Part shown: positions 25,495 through 33,983 of the stretch, piece after piece | Position numbering within the stretch: position 1 is the first letter of the stretch | How the letters are laid out: the number at the start of each line of letters is the position of its first letter | Assembly: GCA_964247385.1 (NCBI GenBank) | Contig: CAXTUB010000004.1 | Coordinates: 62,001 to 126,000 of the forward strand | Direction of reading: 5' to 3' | Length of the DNA: 64,000 bases | Origin: TMP-86 sp964247385 | GTDB lineage: Bacteria; Pseudomonadota; Gammaproteobacteria; Steroidobacterales; Steroidobacteraceae | Position numbers and translations under genes: made by a program | Notes under the pieces: model-generated | Told to the model about the DNA's origin: nothing | The model's database searches: none | What the model saw: the letters and a program-made list of their open reading frames with translations, nothing else

Positions 25495-28068
25495 CGACTC
25501 GACGCTCAACAAAGCAGCGGACAACTTCTCCGGCTGCGTTCCGCCGGCCTGGGCAAAATCAGCACGGCCGCCGCCGCGGCCACCGACCTGCGCGGCCACT
25601 TCTCCCGCGATATCGCCGGCCTTGACGCGCGTTGTCAAATCGGCCGACACGCCAGCGACCAGCACGACCTTGCCGGCTTCCACACTCGCCAGCACGACCA
25701 CTGATGAACCAAGACTTTGTTTCAGGGTATCCACCGCATCACGCAGCGAGCGCGCATCCGCGCCGTCCACTTGCGTGGCGAGCACCTTCACACCGCCGAC
25801 TTCGATGGCCTGCGCCGATAAATCGGCGCCGCGCCCGCTGGCGAGCCTGGCTTTGAGCGTCTGAACCTCTTTGTCTTGATTGCGCAGTCGCTCCATGACC
25901 TCGCGCAATTTGTCCTGCACTTCACCGCGGCCGGCTTTGAGAGTGAAACTCAATTCGCGCAAAACGCGCTCATTGTCGGCCACCAGGTCGAGTGCGACTT
26001 GCCCCGTCACCGCCTCAATGCGGCGCACACCAGCCGCCACACCCGATTCACTCGTGATCTTGAACAGTCCGATGTCGCCCGACCGGCCCACGTGAGTTCC
26101 GCCGCAAAGCTCAACCGAAAAATCGCCGAGCGATAAGACTCGAACCGATGGCTCGTACTTTTCTCCGAACAATGCCATGGCGCCGGCAGCGACGGCCTCA
26201 TCGAACGGCATGATCTTGATCTCGGCCGCCGAGTTGCGGCGAATTTGCTCGTTGACGATTTTTTCCACCTCGCGCAACTCATCGGGCGTCACGGGGGAGG
26301 AATGAGAAAAATCGAAACGCAATTTGTCGGCCGCGACCAGCGAGCCCTTCTGCGCCACGTGGCTTCCGAGCACTTGGCGCAGCGCCGCGTGCAACAAATG
26401 CGTGGCGGAGTGATTGAGCACGACAGCCGCCCGGTGCTTTCCATCCACGTGCGCTTGGATGCGCTCGCCGCTGTGGATCTCGCCGCTCATGACCTCGCCC
26501 ACGTGCGCAATGGAGGTGCCGAGCTTTTGTGTGTCGTCGACCCGGAAGCGCCCGCTCTCGCCTACCAGTTCTCCCGAATCGCCTACTTGCCCGCCGCTTT
26601 CTGCATAGAACGGCGTTTGGTCGAGCACCACCTGCACTCTCGTGCCGGATGCCGCGCTCTGCACGTGAGCGCCGTCGACGATGATCGCGGTAACTTTGGC
26701 CGCATCGGTCAGCCGATCGTAGCCCACAAATCCCGTCTTGCCCTCGACCTTCACGCCTTCGCTTAAATCCACCGCGAATTTGCTGGCGGCGCGGCCACGG
26801 CCGCGCTGCGCCTCCATGGCGGCATCAAAGCCAGGCTGGTCGATGCCAAAGCCGCGCTCACGCGCGATATCGGCGGTCAGGTCGACTGGAAAACCAAAAG
26901 TGTCATAGAGCTTGAACACCACATCACCCGGAATCACCGTGCCGGATAGCTTCGCCATCGCGGTTTCCAGCAGCGTCATTCCAGTCGATAACGTGTCTGC
27001 AAAACGACTTTCCTCCTGCGCGATGGTTTGCGAAATGCGCTTGGCGCGTTCGACGAGCTCGGGATACGCGGTGCCCATCTCTCGCACGAGTGCAGGCACA
27101 AGCTTGTAAAAGAACGGCTCCGTCTGCTTGAGCTTGTAGCCGTGCCGAATGGCGCGACGCAGGATTCTTCGCAGCACATAGCCGCGACCTTCATTCGAAG
27201 GCATGACCCCATCCATGATGAGAAAAGCGCACGCGCGAATGTGATCGGCGATCACGCGCAGGCTGGACGATTCGAGATCTTGCGTACCGGTTGCTTCGGC
27301 TGCCGCGCGGATCAAGGAGCGGAACAAATCGATATCGTAGTTGCTATGCACGCCTTGCATGACAGCCGAGATTCGCTCGAGACCCATGCCGGTATCCACC
27401 GACGGGCGCGGAAGCGGGACCAACACGCCATCCGAAGAGCGCTCATACTGCATGAACACCAGGTTCCAAATTTCCACGAAACGATCTCCGTCTTCATCGG
27501 GTGAGCCGGGCGGGCCTCCGGGAACATCCGAACCGTGATCGTAGAAAATTTCCGTGCAAGGGCCGCAAGGGCCGGTTTCGCCCATCGCCCAAAAATTCGA
27601 TTTCTCGCCGAGGCGCGTGCAACGCGTGGGTGAGACTTCGATCTCCTCGGTCCAGATCCGATGCGCCTCATCGTCGTCCTGAAAAACCGTCACCCACAAC
27701 CGATCTTTCGGAATGGCCAGCGTGCCCGTGATGAAATTCCATGCAAAGTGAATGGCCTCGCGCTTGAAGTAGTCGCCGAAGCTGAAATTTCCGAGCATCT
27801 CGAAAAACGTATGGTGGCGCGCGGTGTAGCCGACATTTTCCAGATCGTTGTGTTTGCCCCCGGCACGCAGACAACGTTGCGAGCTCGCGGCACGCGAGAA
27901 GTCGCGCTTTTCTTTTCCCAAGAAGACGTCTTTGAATTGCACCATGCCCGAGTTGGTGAACAGCAGAGTGGGGTCATTCCCCGGGATGAGCGAGCTCGAC
28001 GCCACCACCGTATGCCCGCTTTTTCGAAAGAATTCTAGAAAGCTGGAGCGAATCTCCGCACTGCTCAT
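25468..28068 (-). CDS. alaS: Alanine--tRNA ligase
   Basis: Charges tRNA-Ala with alanine. It runs class II catalytic core (MSSAEIRSSFLEFFRKSGH, GKHNDLENVGYTARHHTFFEMLGNF), tRNA-recognition region, editing domain with zinc-type residues (HSATHLLHAAL, CGGTHVGRSGDIG) and C-terminal DHHA1 domain (RGGGRADFAQAGG). The length of 866 aa is typical. MSSAEIR is the canonical N-terminus; ATGs at 28095 and 28098 are alternatives that overlap recX. The last residues fall in an 18-nt repeat array. Confidence 0.96.
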   Translation of the reverse strand: MSSAEIRSSFLEFFRKSGHTVVASSSLIPGNDPTLLFTNSGMVQFKDVFLGKEKRDFSRAASSQRCLRAGGKHNDLENVGYTARHHTFFEMLGNFSFGDYFKREAIHFAWNFITGTLAIPKDRLWVTVFQDDDEAHRIWTEEIEVSPTRCTRLGEKSNFWAMGETGPCGPCTEIFYDHGSDVPGGPPGSPDEDGDRFVEIWNLVFMQYERSSDGVLVPLPRPSVDTGMGLERISAVMQGVHSNYDIDLFRSLIRAAAEATGTQDLESSSLRVIADHIRACAFLIMDGVMPSNEGRGYVLRRILRRAIRHGYKLKQTEPFFYKLVPALVREMGTAYPELVERAKRISQTIAQEESRFADTLSTGMTLLETAMAKLSGTVIPGDVVFKLYDTFGFPVDLTADIARERGFGIDQPGFDAAMEAQRGRGRAASKFAVDLSEGVKVEGKTGFVGYDRLTDAAKVTAIIVDGAHVQSAASGTRVQVVLDQTPFYAESGGQVGDSGELVGESGRFRVDDTQKLGTSIAHVGEVMSGEIHSGERIQAHVDGKHRAAVVLNHSATHLLHAALRQVLGSHVAQKGSLVAADKLRFDFSHSSPVTPDELREVEKIVNEQIRRNSAAEIKIMPFDEAVAAGAMALFGEKYEPSVRVLSLGDFSVELCGGTHVGRSGDIGLFKITSESGVAAGVRRIEAVTGQVALDLVADNERVLRELSFTLKAGRGEVQDKLREVMERLRNQDKEVQTLKARLASGRGADLSAQAIEVGGVKVLATQVDGADARSLRDAVDTLKQSLGSSVVVLASVEAGKVVLVAGVSADLTTRVKAGDIAGEVAAQVGGRGGGRADFAQAGGTQPEKLSAALLSVESLVRSRLAA

Positions 28069-28084
28069 GAGCTTTTGCTTGAGG

Positions 28085-28558
28085 TCACGTTTCATCATGA
28101 TCGAAATCCAATGCGGCTCGCACATGCGCGCCAGTAAAACCTCGCCCCGTCAGAAAACGCGCTTGACGAACTTTCTGCGCGTACTGCGTGGGAGGCGCAA
28201 CGCCGAACTTCTTGGCACGCACCCGAGCCGCACGAGCAGGCCAATCCTCGACACCCTGGAGTGCGCTCTCAACGAGAGCCGCATCGACCTCGCTCACGCG
28301 AAGCGCATGACGTATCTTCATGGGGCCGTCGCCGCGCTCGGCATGATAAGCGACAAAATGCTCGATGAACCGCCCGTCGTTCACGAGATTTTCAGCTTCC
28401 AGCTCCGCGACCGCGGCAGTGGCCGCGGCGGAATCAAAGCCTTGATTGATCAACTTTACGATCAACTGGCGGCGCGTGCGGTCGCGCCGGCTCAGAAGCC
28501 CGATTGCGGCTTCGCGCGCCGAGCGAGAGGTTGGTGCAACGCGCTTTCCCATCGACAC
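28085..28558 (-). CDS. recX: Recombination regulator RecX
   Basis: A 157-aa helical-repeat protein that binds RecA filaments and limits their activity. Matches include AREAAIGLLSRRDRTRRQLIVKL, LEAENLVNDGRFIEHFV and RQARFLTGRGFTGAHVRAAL. It lies 114 nt downstream of recA with a stem-loop between them, and just upstream of alaS, as in many Gammaproteobacteria. Confidence 0.93.
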   Translation of the reverse strand: MSMGKRVAPTSRSAREAAIGLLSRRDRTRRQLIVKLINQGFDSAAATAAVAELEAENLVNDGRFIEHFVAYHAERGDGPMKIRHALRVSEVDAALVESALQGVEDWPARAARVRAKKFGVAPPTQYAQKVRQARFLTGRGFTGAHVRAALDFDHDET

Positions 28559-28624
28559 CCCAAGCGCAGCGAATTAGCGAACGATCAGCCGCGCCTCATA
28601 TGAACCATCAAGCCGCACCCCGTA

Positions 28625-28643
28625 GGCTGGGCGCCGCCCAGCC
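28625..28643 (-). terminator. Stem-loop in the recA-recX gap
   Basis: A perfect 8-bp inverted repeat (GGCTGGGC, loop GCC, GCCCAGCC) lies between recA and recX and lacks a T-tract. A hairpin here could attenuate read-through from recA into recX, as known in E. coli. That role is inferred from position. Confidence 0.4.
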
Positions 28644-28672
28644 GGTTCGCGGCGGCCTCGAGCGCGCATGGC

Positions 28673-29707
28673 TTAGGCTTCGCGTGCCTCTGGCAGAGGA
28701 CGCGTCATGGTGGCCTTCTCCGGAACCAGCTTGGCTCGGAGCTGCGACTCGATATCTGCCGAGACCTCGGGGTGTTGCTGCAAAAACACGCGCGCGTTTT
28801 CCTTGCCCTGCCCAATGCGCTCGGCTTTGTAGCTATACCAAGAGCCCGACTTTTCCACAAAGTTGTGATTGACGCCAAGCTCGATGAGCTCGCCCTCTCG
28901 AGAAATGCCGTGCCCGTACATGATCTCGAATTCAGCCTCGCGAAACGGCGGCGCCACTTTGTTCTTCACCACCTTGACGCGGGTCTGAGAGCCCACCACC
29001 TCTTCGCCCGACTTGATGGCGCCGATGCGCCGAATATCCATGCGCACCGAGGAATAGAACTTGAGCGCGTTGCCCCCCGTGGTAGTTTCGGGATTGCCGA
29101 ACATGACGCCGATTTTCATGCGGATTTGATTGATGAAGATCACGATGGTGTTCGAGCGCTTGATGTTGCCGGTGAGTTTGCGCAACGCCTGCGACATGAG
29201 ACGGGCTTGCAGCCCCATATGTGAGTCGCCCATCTCGCCCTCGATTTCCGCCTTGGGCGTCAATGCTGCGACCGAGTCCACCACGACCACATCGACCGCG
29301 CCGGAGCGAACCAACATGTCGGTGATTTCAAGCGCTTGCTCGCCGGTGTCCGGCTGCGAAACCAGCAAGTCATCCACCCGCACGCCAAGCTTTTCCGCAT
29401 ACACAGGATCCAAGGCGTGCTCTGCATCCACGAAGGCCGCAGTGCCGCCATTGCGCTGCGCGGAAGCGATGATTTGCAACGTCAATGTGGTCTTACCCGA
29501 CGACTCGGGCCCGAAAATTTCGATGACGCGCCCACGCGGAATACCACCGACGCCCAATGCGATGTCCAGGCCGAGTGAGCCGGTTGAAATGGTCTCAACT
29601 TCATAATTGGCGGCCGCGTCGCCCAGACGCATGACCGAACCTTTGCCAAATTGCTTTTCGATCTGACCCAGAGTGGCGGCAAGCGCCTTTTTGCGAGTGT
29701 CTTCCAT
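28673..29707 (-). CDS. recA: Recombinase RecA
   Basis: The ATP-dependent strand-exchange protein and LexA co-protease, 344 aa. Walker A GPESSGKTT, the IGVMFGNPETTTGG loop segment and SGSWYSYKAERIGQGKEN are diagnostic. Gene order cinA-recA-recX-alaS-csrA on one strand is the standard arrangement. The 135-nt upstream gap shows only half of an E. coli-type LexA box, so SOS control cannot be read with confidence. Confidence 0.98.
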   Translation of the reverse strand: MEDTRKKALAATLGQIEKQFGKGSVMRLGDAAANYEVETISTGSLGLDIALGVGGIPRGRVIEIFGPESSGKTTLTLQIIASAQRNGGTAAFVDAEHALDPVYAEKLGVRVDDLLVSQPDTGEQALEITDMLVRSGAVDVVVVDSVAALTPKAEIEGEMGDSHMGLQARLMSQALRKLTGNIKRSNTIVIFINQIRMKIGVMFGNPETTTGGNALKFYSSVRMDIRRIGAIKSGEEVVGSQTRVKVVKNKVAPPFREAEFEIMYGHGISREGELIELGVNHNFVEKSGSWYSYKAERIGQGKENARVFLQQHPEVSADIESQLRAKLVPEKATMTRPLPEAREA

Positions 29708-29842
29708 CGAGAATTTCCTTCAAAAGATGCGCCTATTATTTCACATCTGTCTTGCGGCGAAACTTGAAAATGCGGGCTTTTCATCGTGAAATTCGCACAT
29801 TTGCAACCGCGTGAATTTCCATACAGTCAGTACGAGCTTGGC

Positions 29843-30343
29843 TTACTGGATGAGCGTCTCGAGCCCAAGCACCTCGCGCAGCGCAAACTTCACCGCACCT
29901 CGCCGCACCGCATCACGCGAGCCTGAAAATTTTTTTCTTCTGGCAACCACGAAGCAACGGCTGCCTCGACGCAGCGCCCACGCAAACCACACCGTTCCCA
30001 CCGGTTTGAGTCGAGTTCCGCCGTCGGGCCCTGCAATGCCGCTCACCGCGATCGCGACCGCTGCCCCGCTCAGATTCAACGCTTTGCGCGCCATTGCTCG
30101 GACGGTGACTTCGCTCACGGCGCCATGCCGCAACAACACCCCGCGGGATACTTGCAATTGCAATCTCTTGGCGTTGTTCGAGTAAGTCACCCAGCCTGTG
30201 TTGAACCATTGGGAACTGCCGGGAGTATCGGTCAGCACTTTCGCCACCCAACCTCCGGTGCAAGACTCGGCAGTGGCGATCTGCCAGCCGCGCGCCTGCA
30301 AGTACGTTCCCACTTTGCGGCTCAGAGCGTCCAGGTCACTCAT
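29843..30343 (-). CDS. pncC: CinA C-terminal domain / nicotinamide-nucleotide amidase (PncC)
   Basis: The 166-aa stand-alone CinA-C protein deamidates nicotinamide mononucleotide to nicotinate mononucleotide in pyridine-nucleotide salvage. Conserved motifs are ATAESCTGGWVAKVLTD, STYSNNAK-like VTYSNNAKRLQL, and VSGIAGPDGGTRLKPVGTVW. It precedes recA on the same strand. Its start is the edge of the conserved block before an accessory insertion. Confidence 0.93.
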   Translation of the reverse strand: MSDLDALSRKVGTYLQARGWQIATAESCTGGWVAKVLTDTPGSSQWFNTGWVTYSNNAKRLQLQVSRGVLLRHGAVSEVTVRAMARKALNLSGAAVAIAVSGIAGPDGGTRLKPVGTVWFAWALRRGSRCFVVARRKKFSGSRDAVRRGAVKFALREVLGLETLIQ

Positions 30344-30714
30344 GCGCGCATGCTACGCTTGCGCGCCGCCATGTCGAGCATTGCCCCGCTTCAGCACACC
30401 CCTGTTGTGTGGCTAGGGATATGCGTCAATCAGGCCGAATGCACGTTTTTCTCTTGTTTATTGGGTTTGGTGCATCTACGCCATTCTACGCCGGAGCGCG
30501 TTTTACGCGTGGATTGCCATGGTTTGGCGATGAATTACCGCAAGAATGTTTCCCGCGAACCGGGGCATCCCAAGATGTGTTGGCGTACTACGCGGGAAAC
30601 AGCCGGACCACTCTGAGCCACGCCTTGAGTCTCACTCCAGCACGTCGGGTTTGTCGTCGAATCAGCCTCCGACAGCACCTTGACCAGATACTACGCCTCT
30701 CTTCTGCTCTGAAC
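30344..30714. other. Intergenic stretch upstream of the 365-aa unknown gene
   Basis: The frame of the next gene is open from 30409, but the predicted leader has no recognisable protein features and no ribosome-binding site. I see no supported gene here. It is probably the left edge of the accessory insertion and holds the promoter region. Confidence 0.4.
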
Positions 30715-31812
30715 ATGGCTGGCATCCATACGCTCAACGCACGCGGCAACGTAATGCTCCCGGTTCTCCGGGAGCATTACTCCTGGACGGATTCTCGAAC
30801 TTTCCACGAGATTCAGCGCTTCCACAGCGACCTCCTCGACATCGTTCGTGAGAAGGGCATCGACTACACGTCTTTGCGAAGCGCGCTGACCCCCCAATCG
30901 ACGAAGCATGAGGCAGCGTTCTTGTTTGACGAGCACCGCTGCGACAACACATTCGTTCCGGGCGTGGAATGCGCCGACGCACTTTTCAAGGCGCTCGACC
31001 CCACAACGACGCACAGCATTCTTGGCGGCGAGCTGATTGATGACCGGGATGAGATTGCACGCCCACTGCTTCGCCGTTCAGCGGTTGTCGCCAAGGATCT
31101 GGATTTCAAGCATCCATGCTTCTGCTACGTTCTCTACGTCAACAATCTGTCCGAGGGCAATGTCTCCGCCATCGACGCCAAACTGCGCGCGCATAAGGCC
31201 TATCTCGGTTACGTCCCGTGCACCTACGCAAGCCTGGCGAAGACCTTTGTGTCGATGCACCTCGTCAACCTGGTGATCAAGCACGGCGTCACCGTGATCC
31301 TCGGACATGAAGATGACCGACCGAACACCGAGAACCATAACCTGCATCTCTACGACTACGCGGCCCTTGGCCTCCGGCTGGAGAGCATCCAGTCGATGTA
31401 TTTCAGCGTTTTCCTATCATACAAACCCGAGCGGATGTTCATGGAGGAGTCGGACGACGATCTTGAGATCGCGTTGCGGGCAATGTCCGAGGTGGTGGCC
31501 CCGCTGACCGAGTTCACGGTTGTCATCGCGGACGACAAGTTCGCGAAGTATTTGAAGACTGCGAAACTTGGAAAGCTGAAGAAGGCTGGCCTCGCCGAGT
31601 TGACCAGGGTTGAGCTAGAGGCAGCGATCCGCGAGAAGCTGCGGATGAGCTACCTGTACAACATGGAATGGGTTGATGAGCCCACGCACCAGCTCAGCAA
31701 GTTCAACATCATGCTCGAATTCCAGCGGCAGAGCGGGCATCCGGAGCGCATGGTAGCTGCCCTCGAATACAAGCCCGCTGAACGCGTGCTGCGGCTGATG
31801 ACGGTTTCGTGA
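30715..31812 (+). CDS. Protein of unknown function in the cinA-mutS insertion (365 aa)
   Basis: I do not recognise this protein. It appears soluble, with no signal peptide or membrane segment, and looks globular. Notable stretches are ADALFKALDPTTTHSILGG, FCYVLYVNNLSEGN, VILGHEDDRPNTENHNLHLY and a C-terminal YLYNMEWVDEPTHQLSKFN. A perfect 13-bp hairpin lies at codons ~13-22. The frame is open upstream to 30409, but those 102 residues look like chance coding; ATG 30715 or 30754 is more likely. It is followed by a broken helicase and an AbiE pair, so a role in phage defence or a mobile element is plausible but unproven. Confidence 0.55.
   Translation: MAGIHTLNARGNVMLPVLREHYSWTDSRTFHEIQRFHSDLLDIVREKGIDYTSLRSALTPQSTKHEAAFLFDEHRCDNTFVPGVECADALFKALDPTTTHSILGGELIDDRDEIARPLLRRSAVVAKDLDFKHPCFCYVLYVNNLSEGNVSAIDAKLRAHKAYLGYVPCTYASLAKTFVSMHLVNLVIKHGVTVILGHEDDRPNTENHNLHLYDYAALGLRLESIQSMYFSVFLSYKPERMFMEESDDDLEIALRAMSEVVAPLTEFTVVIADDKFAKYLKTAKLGKLKKAGLAELTRVELEAAIREKLRMSYLYNMEWVDEPTHQLSKFNIMLEFQRQSGHPERMVAALEYKPAERVLRLMTVS
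30751..30780 (+). repeat. Perfect 13-bp hairpin in the 5' coding region of the unknown gene
   Basis: GTAATGCTCCCGG and CCGGGAGCATTAC flank the loop TTCT. The in-frame ATG at 30754 lies inside the stem, so the structure could hide that start codon. Confidence 0.7.
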
Positions 31813-32246
31813 GGTTTGGTACGAACGACACCAAGTGTCGGTCGCGAATATCGCTCGATCCACCGACGAGCATTATTTCTCCGAGCCGGACGGGATGATC
31901 TGCGGCGATGTCGTCGATCCACGCCTAACTCTGGACAACCGGGACATCGTGCAAAGACACATCCGTGCATTCCTGCTTCAGTGTTACTACCAGGAAAGGC
32001 TGGCCCGAAATTGATTAATCGCAACGTCACGATTTGTTCTCGGTACTAGGAACTGTCTCCGAATTTCGCTCGGGCATAGGATTGCTCAACCGCAATGACT
32101 TCGCCGCATGGCTGAAGGACAATGAAAAGGAAATGCAGCGGCGCGCCGCTGAATGGATTCCTGAAGAATTGAGCCCCGAAGACCGCGCGGAGCTGCTCGC
32201 TTCGTTGAAGCAAGATGCGATTTCAGCGGTTGACGATGCTATCTGG
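31802..32246 (+). pseudogene. Remnant of a large superfamily-2 helicase (C-terminal part)
   Basis: Two short frames give pieces of one protein. The first (31802-32014) reads EHYFSEPDGMICGD, PRLTLDNRDIVQRHIRAFLL, a segment seen near the C-terminus of large DEAD/DEAH helicases of DUF1998-associated or DrmA-like type. The second (32019-~32246), in a different frame after an in-frame stop, reads LFSVLGTVSEF, NDFAAWLKDNEKEMQRRAAEW, ELLASLKQDAISAVDDAI. The start and the helicase motifs are missing, and the 3' end runs into the antisense end of abiEii. The helicase family is inferred from remembered sequence patterns and needs a profile search. Confidence 0.45.
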
Positions 32247-33179
32247 CGAGTTCGCCCGATGACGCCACCCTATACGGGGCTTCCAGTCCCAATCCCCTTC
32301 CACCTCCGCGATCAGCGGCAGCAGAAATCGCTCTAGATCGGCGACCACCGTCACCAGTTGTTCGGGTGCCGCCGCCATCCGCTCACGGGTCAGGAAGGTC
32401 CGCCACTGGCCGCCCCAGGTCTCGATATATGCCTCGCTGAATCCGGTCGGCTTCTTCTGCGGCAGCGCCGTTTCTCGTCGCGCGAAGGTCTGACGAATTG
32501 CCGCAGCGAGTGGCGCCCTCACCAACTCGAACGTCTCGGCGATCAACCACAGGTCGTAGTAGTCCTTCAGCCGGCTGTTGGTAATACCGCGCGTCGCGAG
32601 GGCGTGGAACTTCTCGGCGACTACTGTCTGGATCGGATAGGCCCGCAGGTGCGGCGGCGGCGCATCGAGCAGCGCGGGATAGTCAATCTCGATGGGACCG
32701 GGAGTGATGGCGTCGCCAAAGCCTACATCCACCTGGATCGGGATGCGCGCGCCGGCGATCGCGGCATGGGTGCGTACGCGCACGCCGCCGTACTCAAAAT
32801 CCTCGCGGATCGGCGCGGCTTCGAGTCCAGCGACATCGAAGAGCACGCCGTCGTCGTCAACGGGCTGGGTCAGGATCGCGCGAAAGGTTTCGCCAATCGC
32901 CTTGGGATTGTTCTCACCATAGCCGAGCAGGTCCAGGTCGCGCGTCGGCCGAAACGGCGCTTCAACCCATGTCACGAACAACATCGCGCCCTTGAGGATA
33001 AATCTGTTGCGATGCTCCGACTGGCTCAGCCGATACAACAACCTTTCCAGTGCATAGCGGGTCAGCAGGATCTGGAAATCGGCGCGCTCGTCGCGTGATC
33101 GTTGCAGCAACCGAGCACGCACCGAGGCACCGACGTTCTTCAGGGGTTCACGTGCCATCGGCTGCCGTCGCTTCGACAT
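32223..33179 (-). CDS. abiEii: AbiEii/AbiGii-type nucleotidyltransferase toxin
   Basis: The 318-aa protein is the toxin half of a type IV toxin-antitoxin system. Nucleotidyltransferase features are ILKGAMLFVTW and TRDLDLLG (D81-x-D83), followed by the conserved VVAEKFHAL and LKDYYDLWLIAETF. Related AbiE toxins are GTP-binding nucleotidyltransferases that cause abortive infection. Its start overlaps the antitoxin gene (by 32 nt, or 11 nt if translation begins at the second Met). The last ~13 residues after GWRHR are antisense to the helicase remnant and look like read-through past the original stop. Confidence 0.9.
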   Translation of the reverse strand: MSKRRQPMAREPLKNVGASVRARLLQRSRDERADFQILLTRYALERLLYRLSQSEHRNRFILKGAMLFVTWVEAPFRPTRDLDLLGYGENNPKAIGETFRAILTQPVDDDGVLFDVAGLEAAPIREDFEYGGVRVRTHAAIAGARIPIQVDVGFGDAITPGPIEIDYPALLDAPPPHLRAYPIQTVVAEKFHALATRGITNSRLKDYYDLWLIAETFELVRAPLAAAIRQTFARRETALPQKKPTGFSEAYIETWGGQWRTFLTRERMAAAPEQLVTVVADLERFLLPLIAEVEGDWDWKPRIGWRHRANSPDSIVNR

Positions 33180-33768
33180 AGGGCTTCATGGCCAACCAGA
33201 CCCGAGCCTTCGTGGCGTATCGCCACAGTTGATCGCTCGTCGCCTTGCGCTGGCGCAGACCCTCGCGCAGCCCTTCCATGGCCACGTCGATGCCAACCTT
33301 GGCGCGATACCGGAAGCAATCGACGATGGTCCGCGCCGGATCGGTGATCACCACCTCGATGCCCTCGATGCGGTGGCGTTGGACACCTTCGGTCAGCGCC
33401 GATCCCGCGAACCGCACGAAGCGGATCGGCGGATAGTCGATCCGCGGGCGCCAAGCAGTACGCTCGATCGCCATCCAGACGCTCGACGGCATCTGCAGGG
33501 TCAGCCCGTGGAACTGCATCGCCGACACCAGGCAGACGATGCCTTTGGGCACGAGCGCCGCGGCTTCGGCCAGCGTGCGACGGGCATCGGCCGACCCATC
33601 GGCAAGCTGGTACAGCCCGCGCGCCGGACGCACAACGACGCCATCTCGGACCAGACGCGCCAGCGTCTCCGGGCCGATGCCGTGGGCGGCAAAATCCTTG
33701 CGTCGCATTATGGGGCGGGCGCCCAGCAGTTCGAGGACTTGGGTGCGCTGCGTGCTAATCGCGCTCAA
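33148..33768 (-). CDS. abiEi: AbiEi-type antitoxin with N-terminal winged helix
   Basis: The antitoxin half of the AbiE pair. Residues ~15-60 form a winged-helix DNA-binding domain (RRKDFAAHGIGPETLARLVRDG, RPARGLYQL), followed by the antitoxin domain (VCLVSAMQFHGLT, EVVITDPARTIVDCFRY). AbiEi family members repress their own operon by binding inverted repeats. I choose TTG 33768 rather than ATG 33816: the segment between contains a long palindrome with a TATATT -10-like box and an AGAGG ribosome-binding site about ten nt before the TTG, so it should be promoter rather than coding DNA. Confidence 0.85.
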   Translation of the reverse strand: MSAISTQRTQVLELLGARPIMRRKDFAAHGIGPETLARLVRDGVVVRPARGLYQLADGSADARRTLAEAAALVPKGIVCLVSAMQFHGLTLQMPSSVWMAIERTAWRPRIDYPPIRFVRFAGSALTEGVQRHRIEGIEVVITDPARTIVDCFRYRAKVGIDVAMEGLREGLRQRKATSDQLWRYATKARVWLAMKPYVEATAADGT

Positions 33769-33819
33769 TGTGACGTTTCCTCTGCTAGACGTGAAATATA
33801 GCAGAGGTTTCGTCACATT
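33767..33819 (-). promoter_or_regulatory. abiE operator/promoter palindrome
   Basis: A 53-bp inverted repeat has arms AATGTGACG...CCTCTGCTA and TAGCAGAGG...CGTCACATT; only the TTT blocks inside the arms do not pair. The centre carries a TATATT -10-like hexamer on the minus strand, and one arm supplies the AGAGG ribosome-binding site. This fits autoregulation by AbiEi. Confidence 0.7.
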
Positions 33820-33983
33820 CCACCGACCTATGCGCAGGGAAAGCGTCTCTAGGGCGGAAGTAAGCCTGTCGGGCGACTCGGTAGAAACGAAGAAATAATC
33901 GGTCTATTCCACAAGTCTCGAAAAAGTACCCCAAAATCACCCCATCGGTAAATTCGGCAACTCAGTAAACTATTGATTATAAA

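Noticed and set aside
29708..29842. LexA box upstream of recA
   Set aside because: Only a CTGTATG half-site is seen; the second half of the E. coli-type palindrome is missing, and no Xanthomonas-type box is present.
30409..30714. Extra 102 N-terminal codons for the 365-aa unknown protein
   Set aside because: No ribosome-binding site, odd composition and no domain; another frame is open in the same DNA, so it is probably chance.
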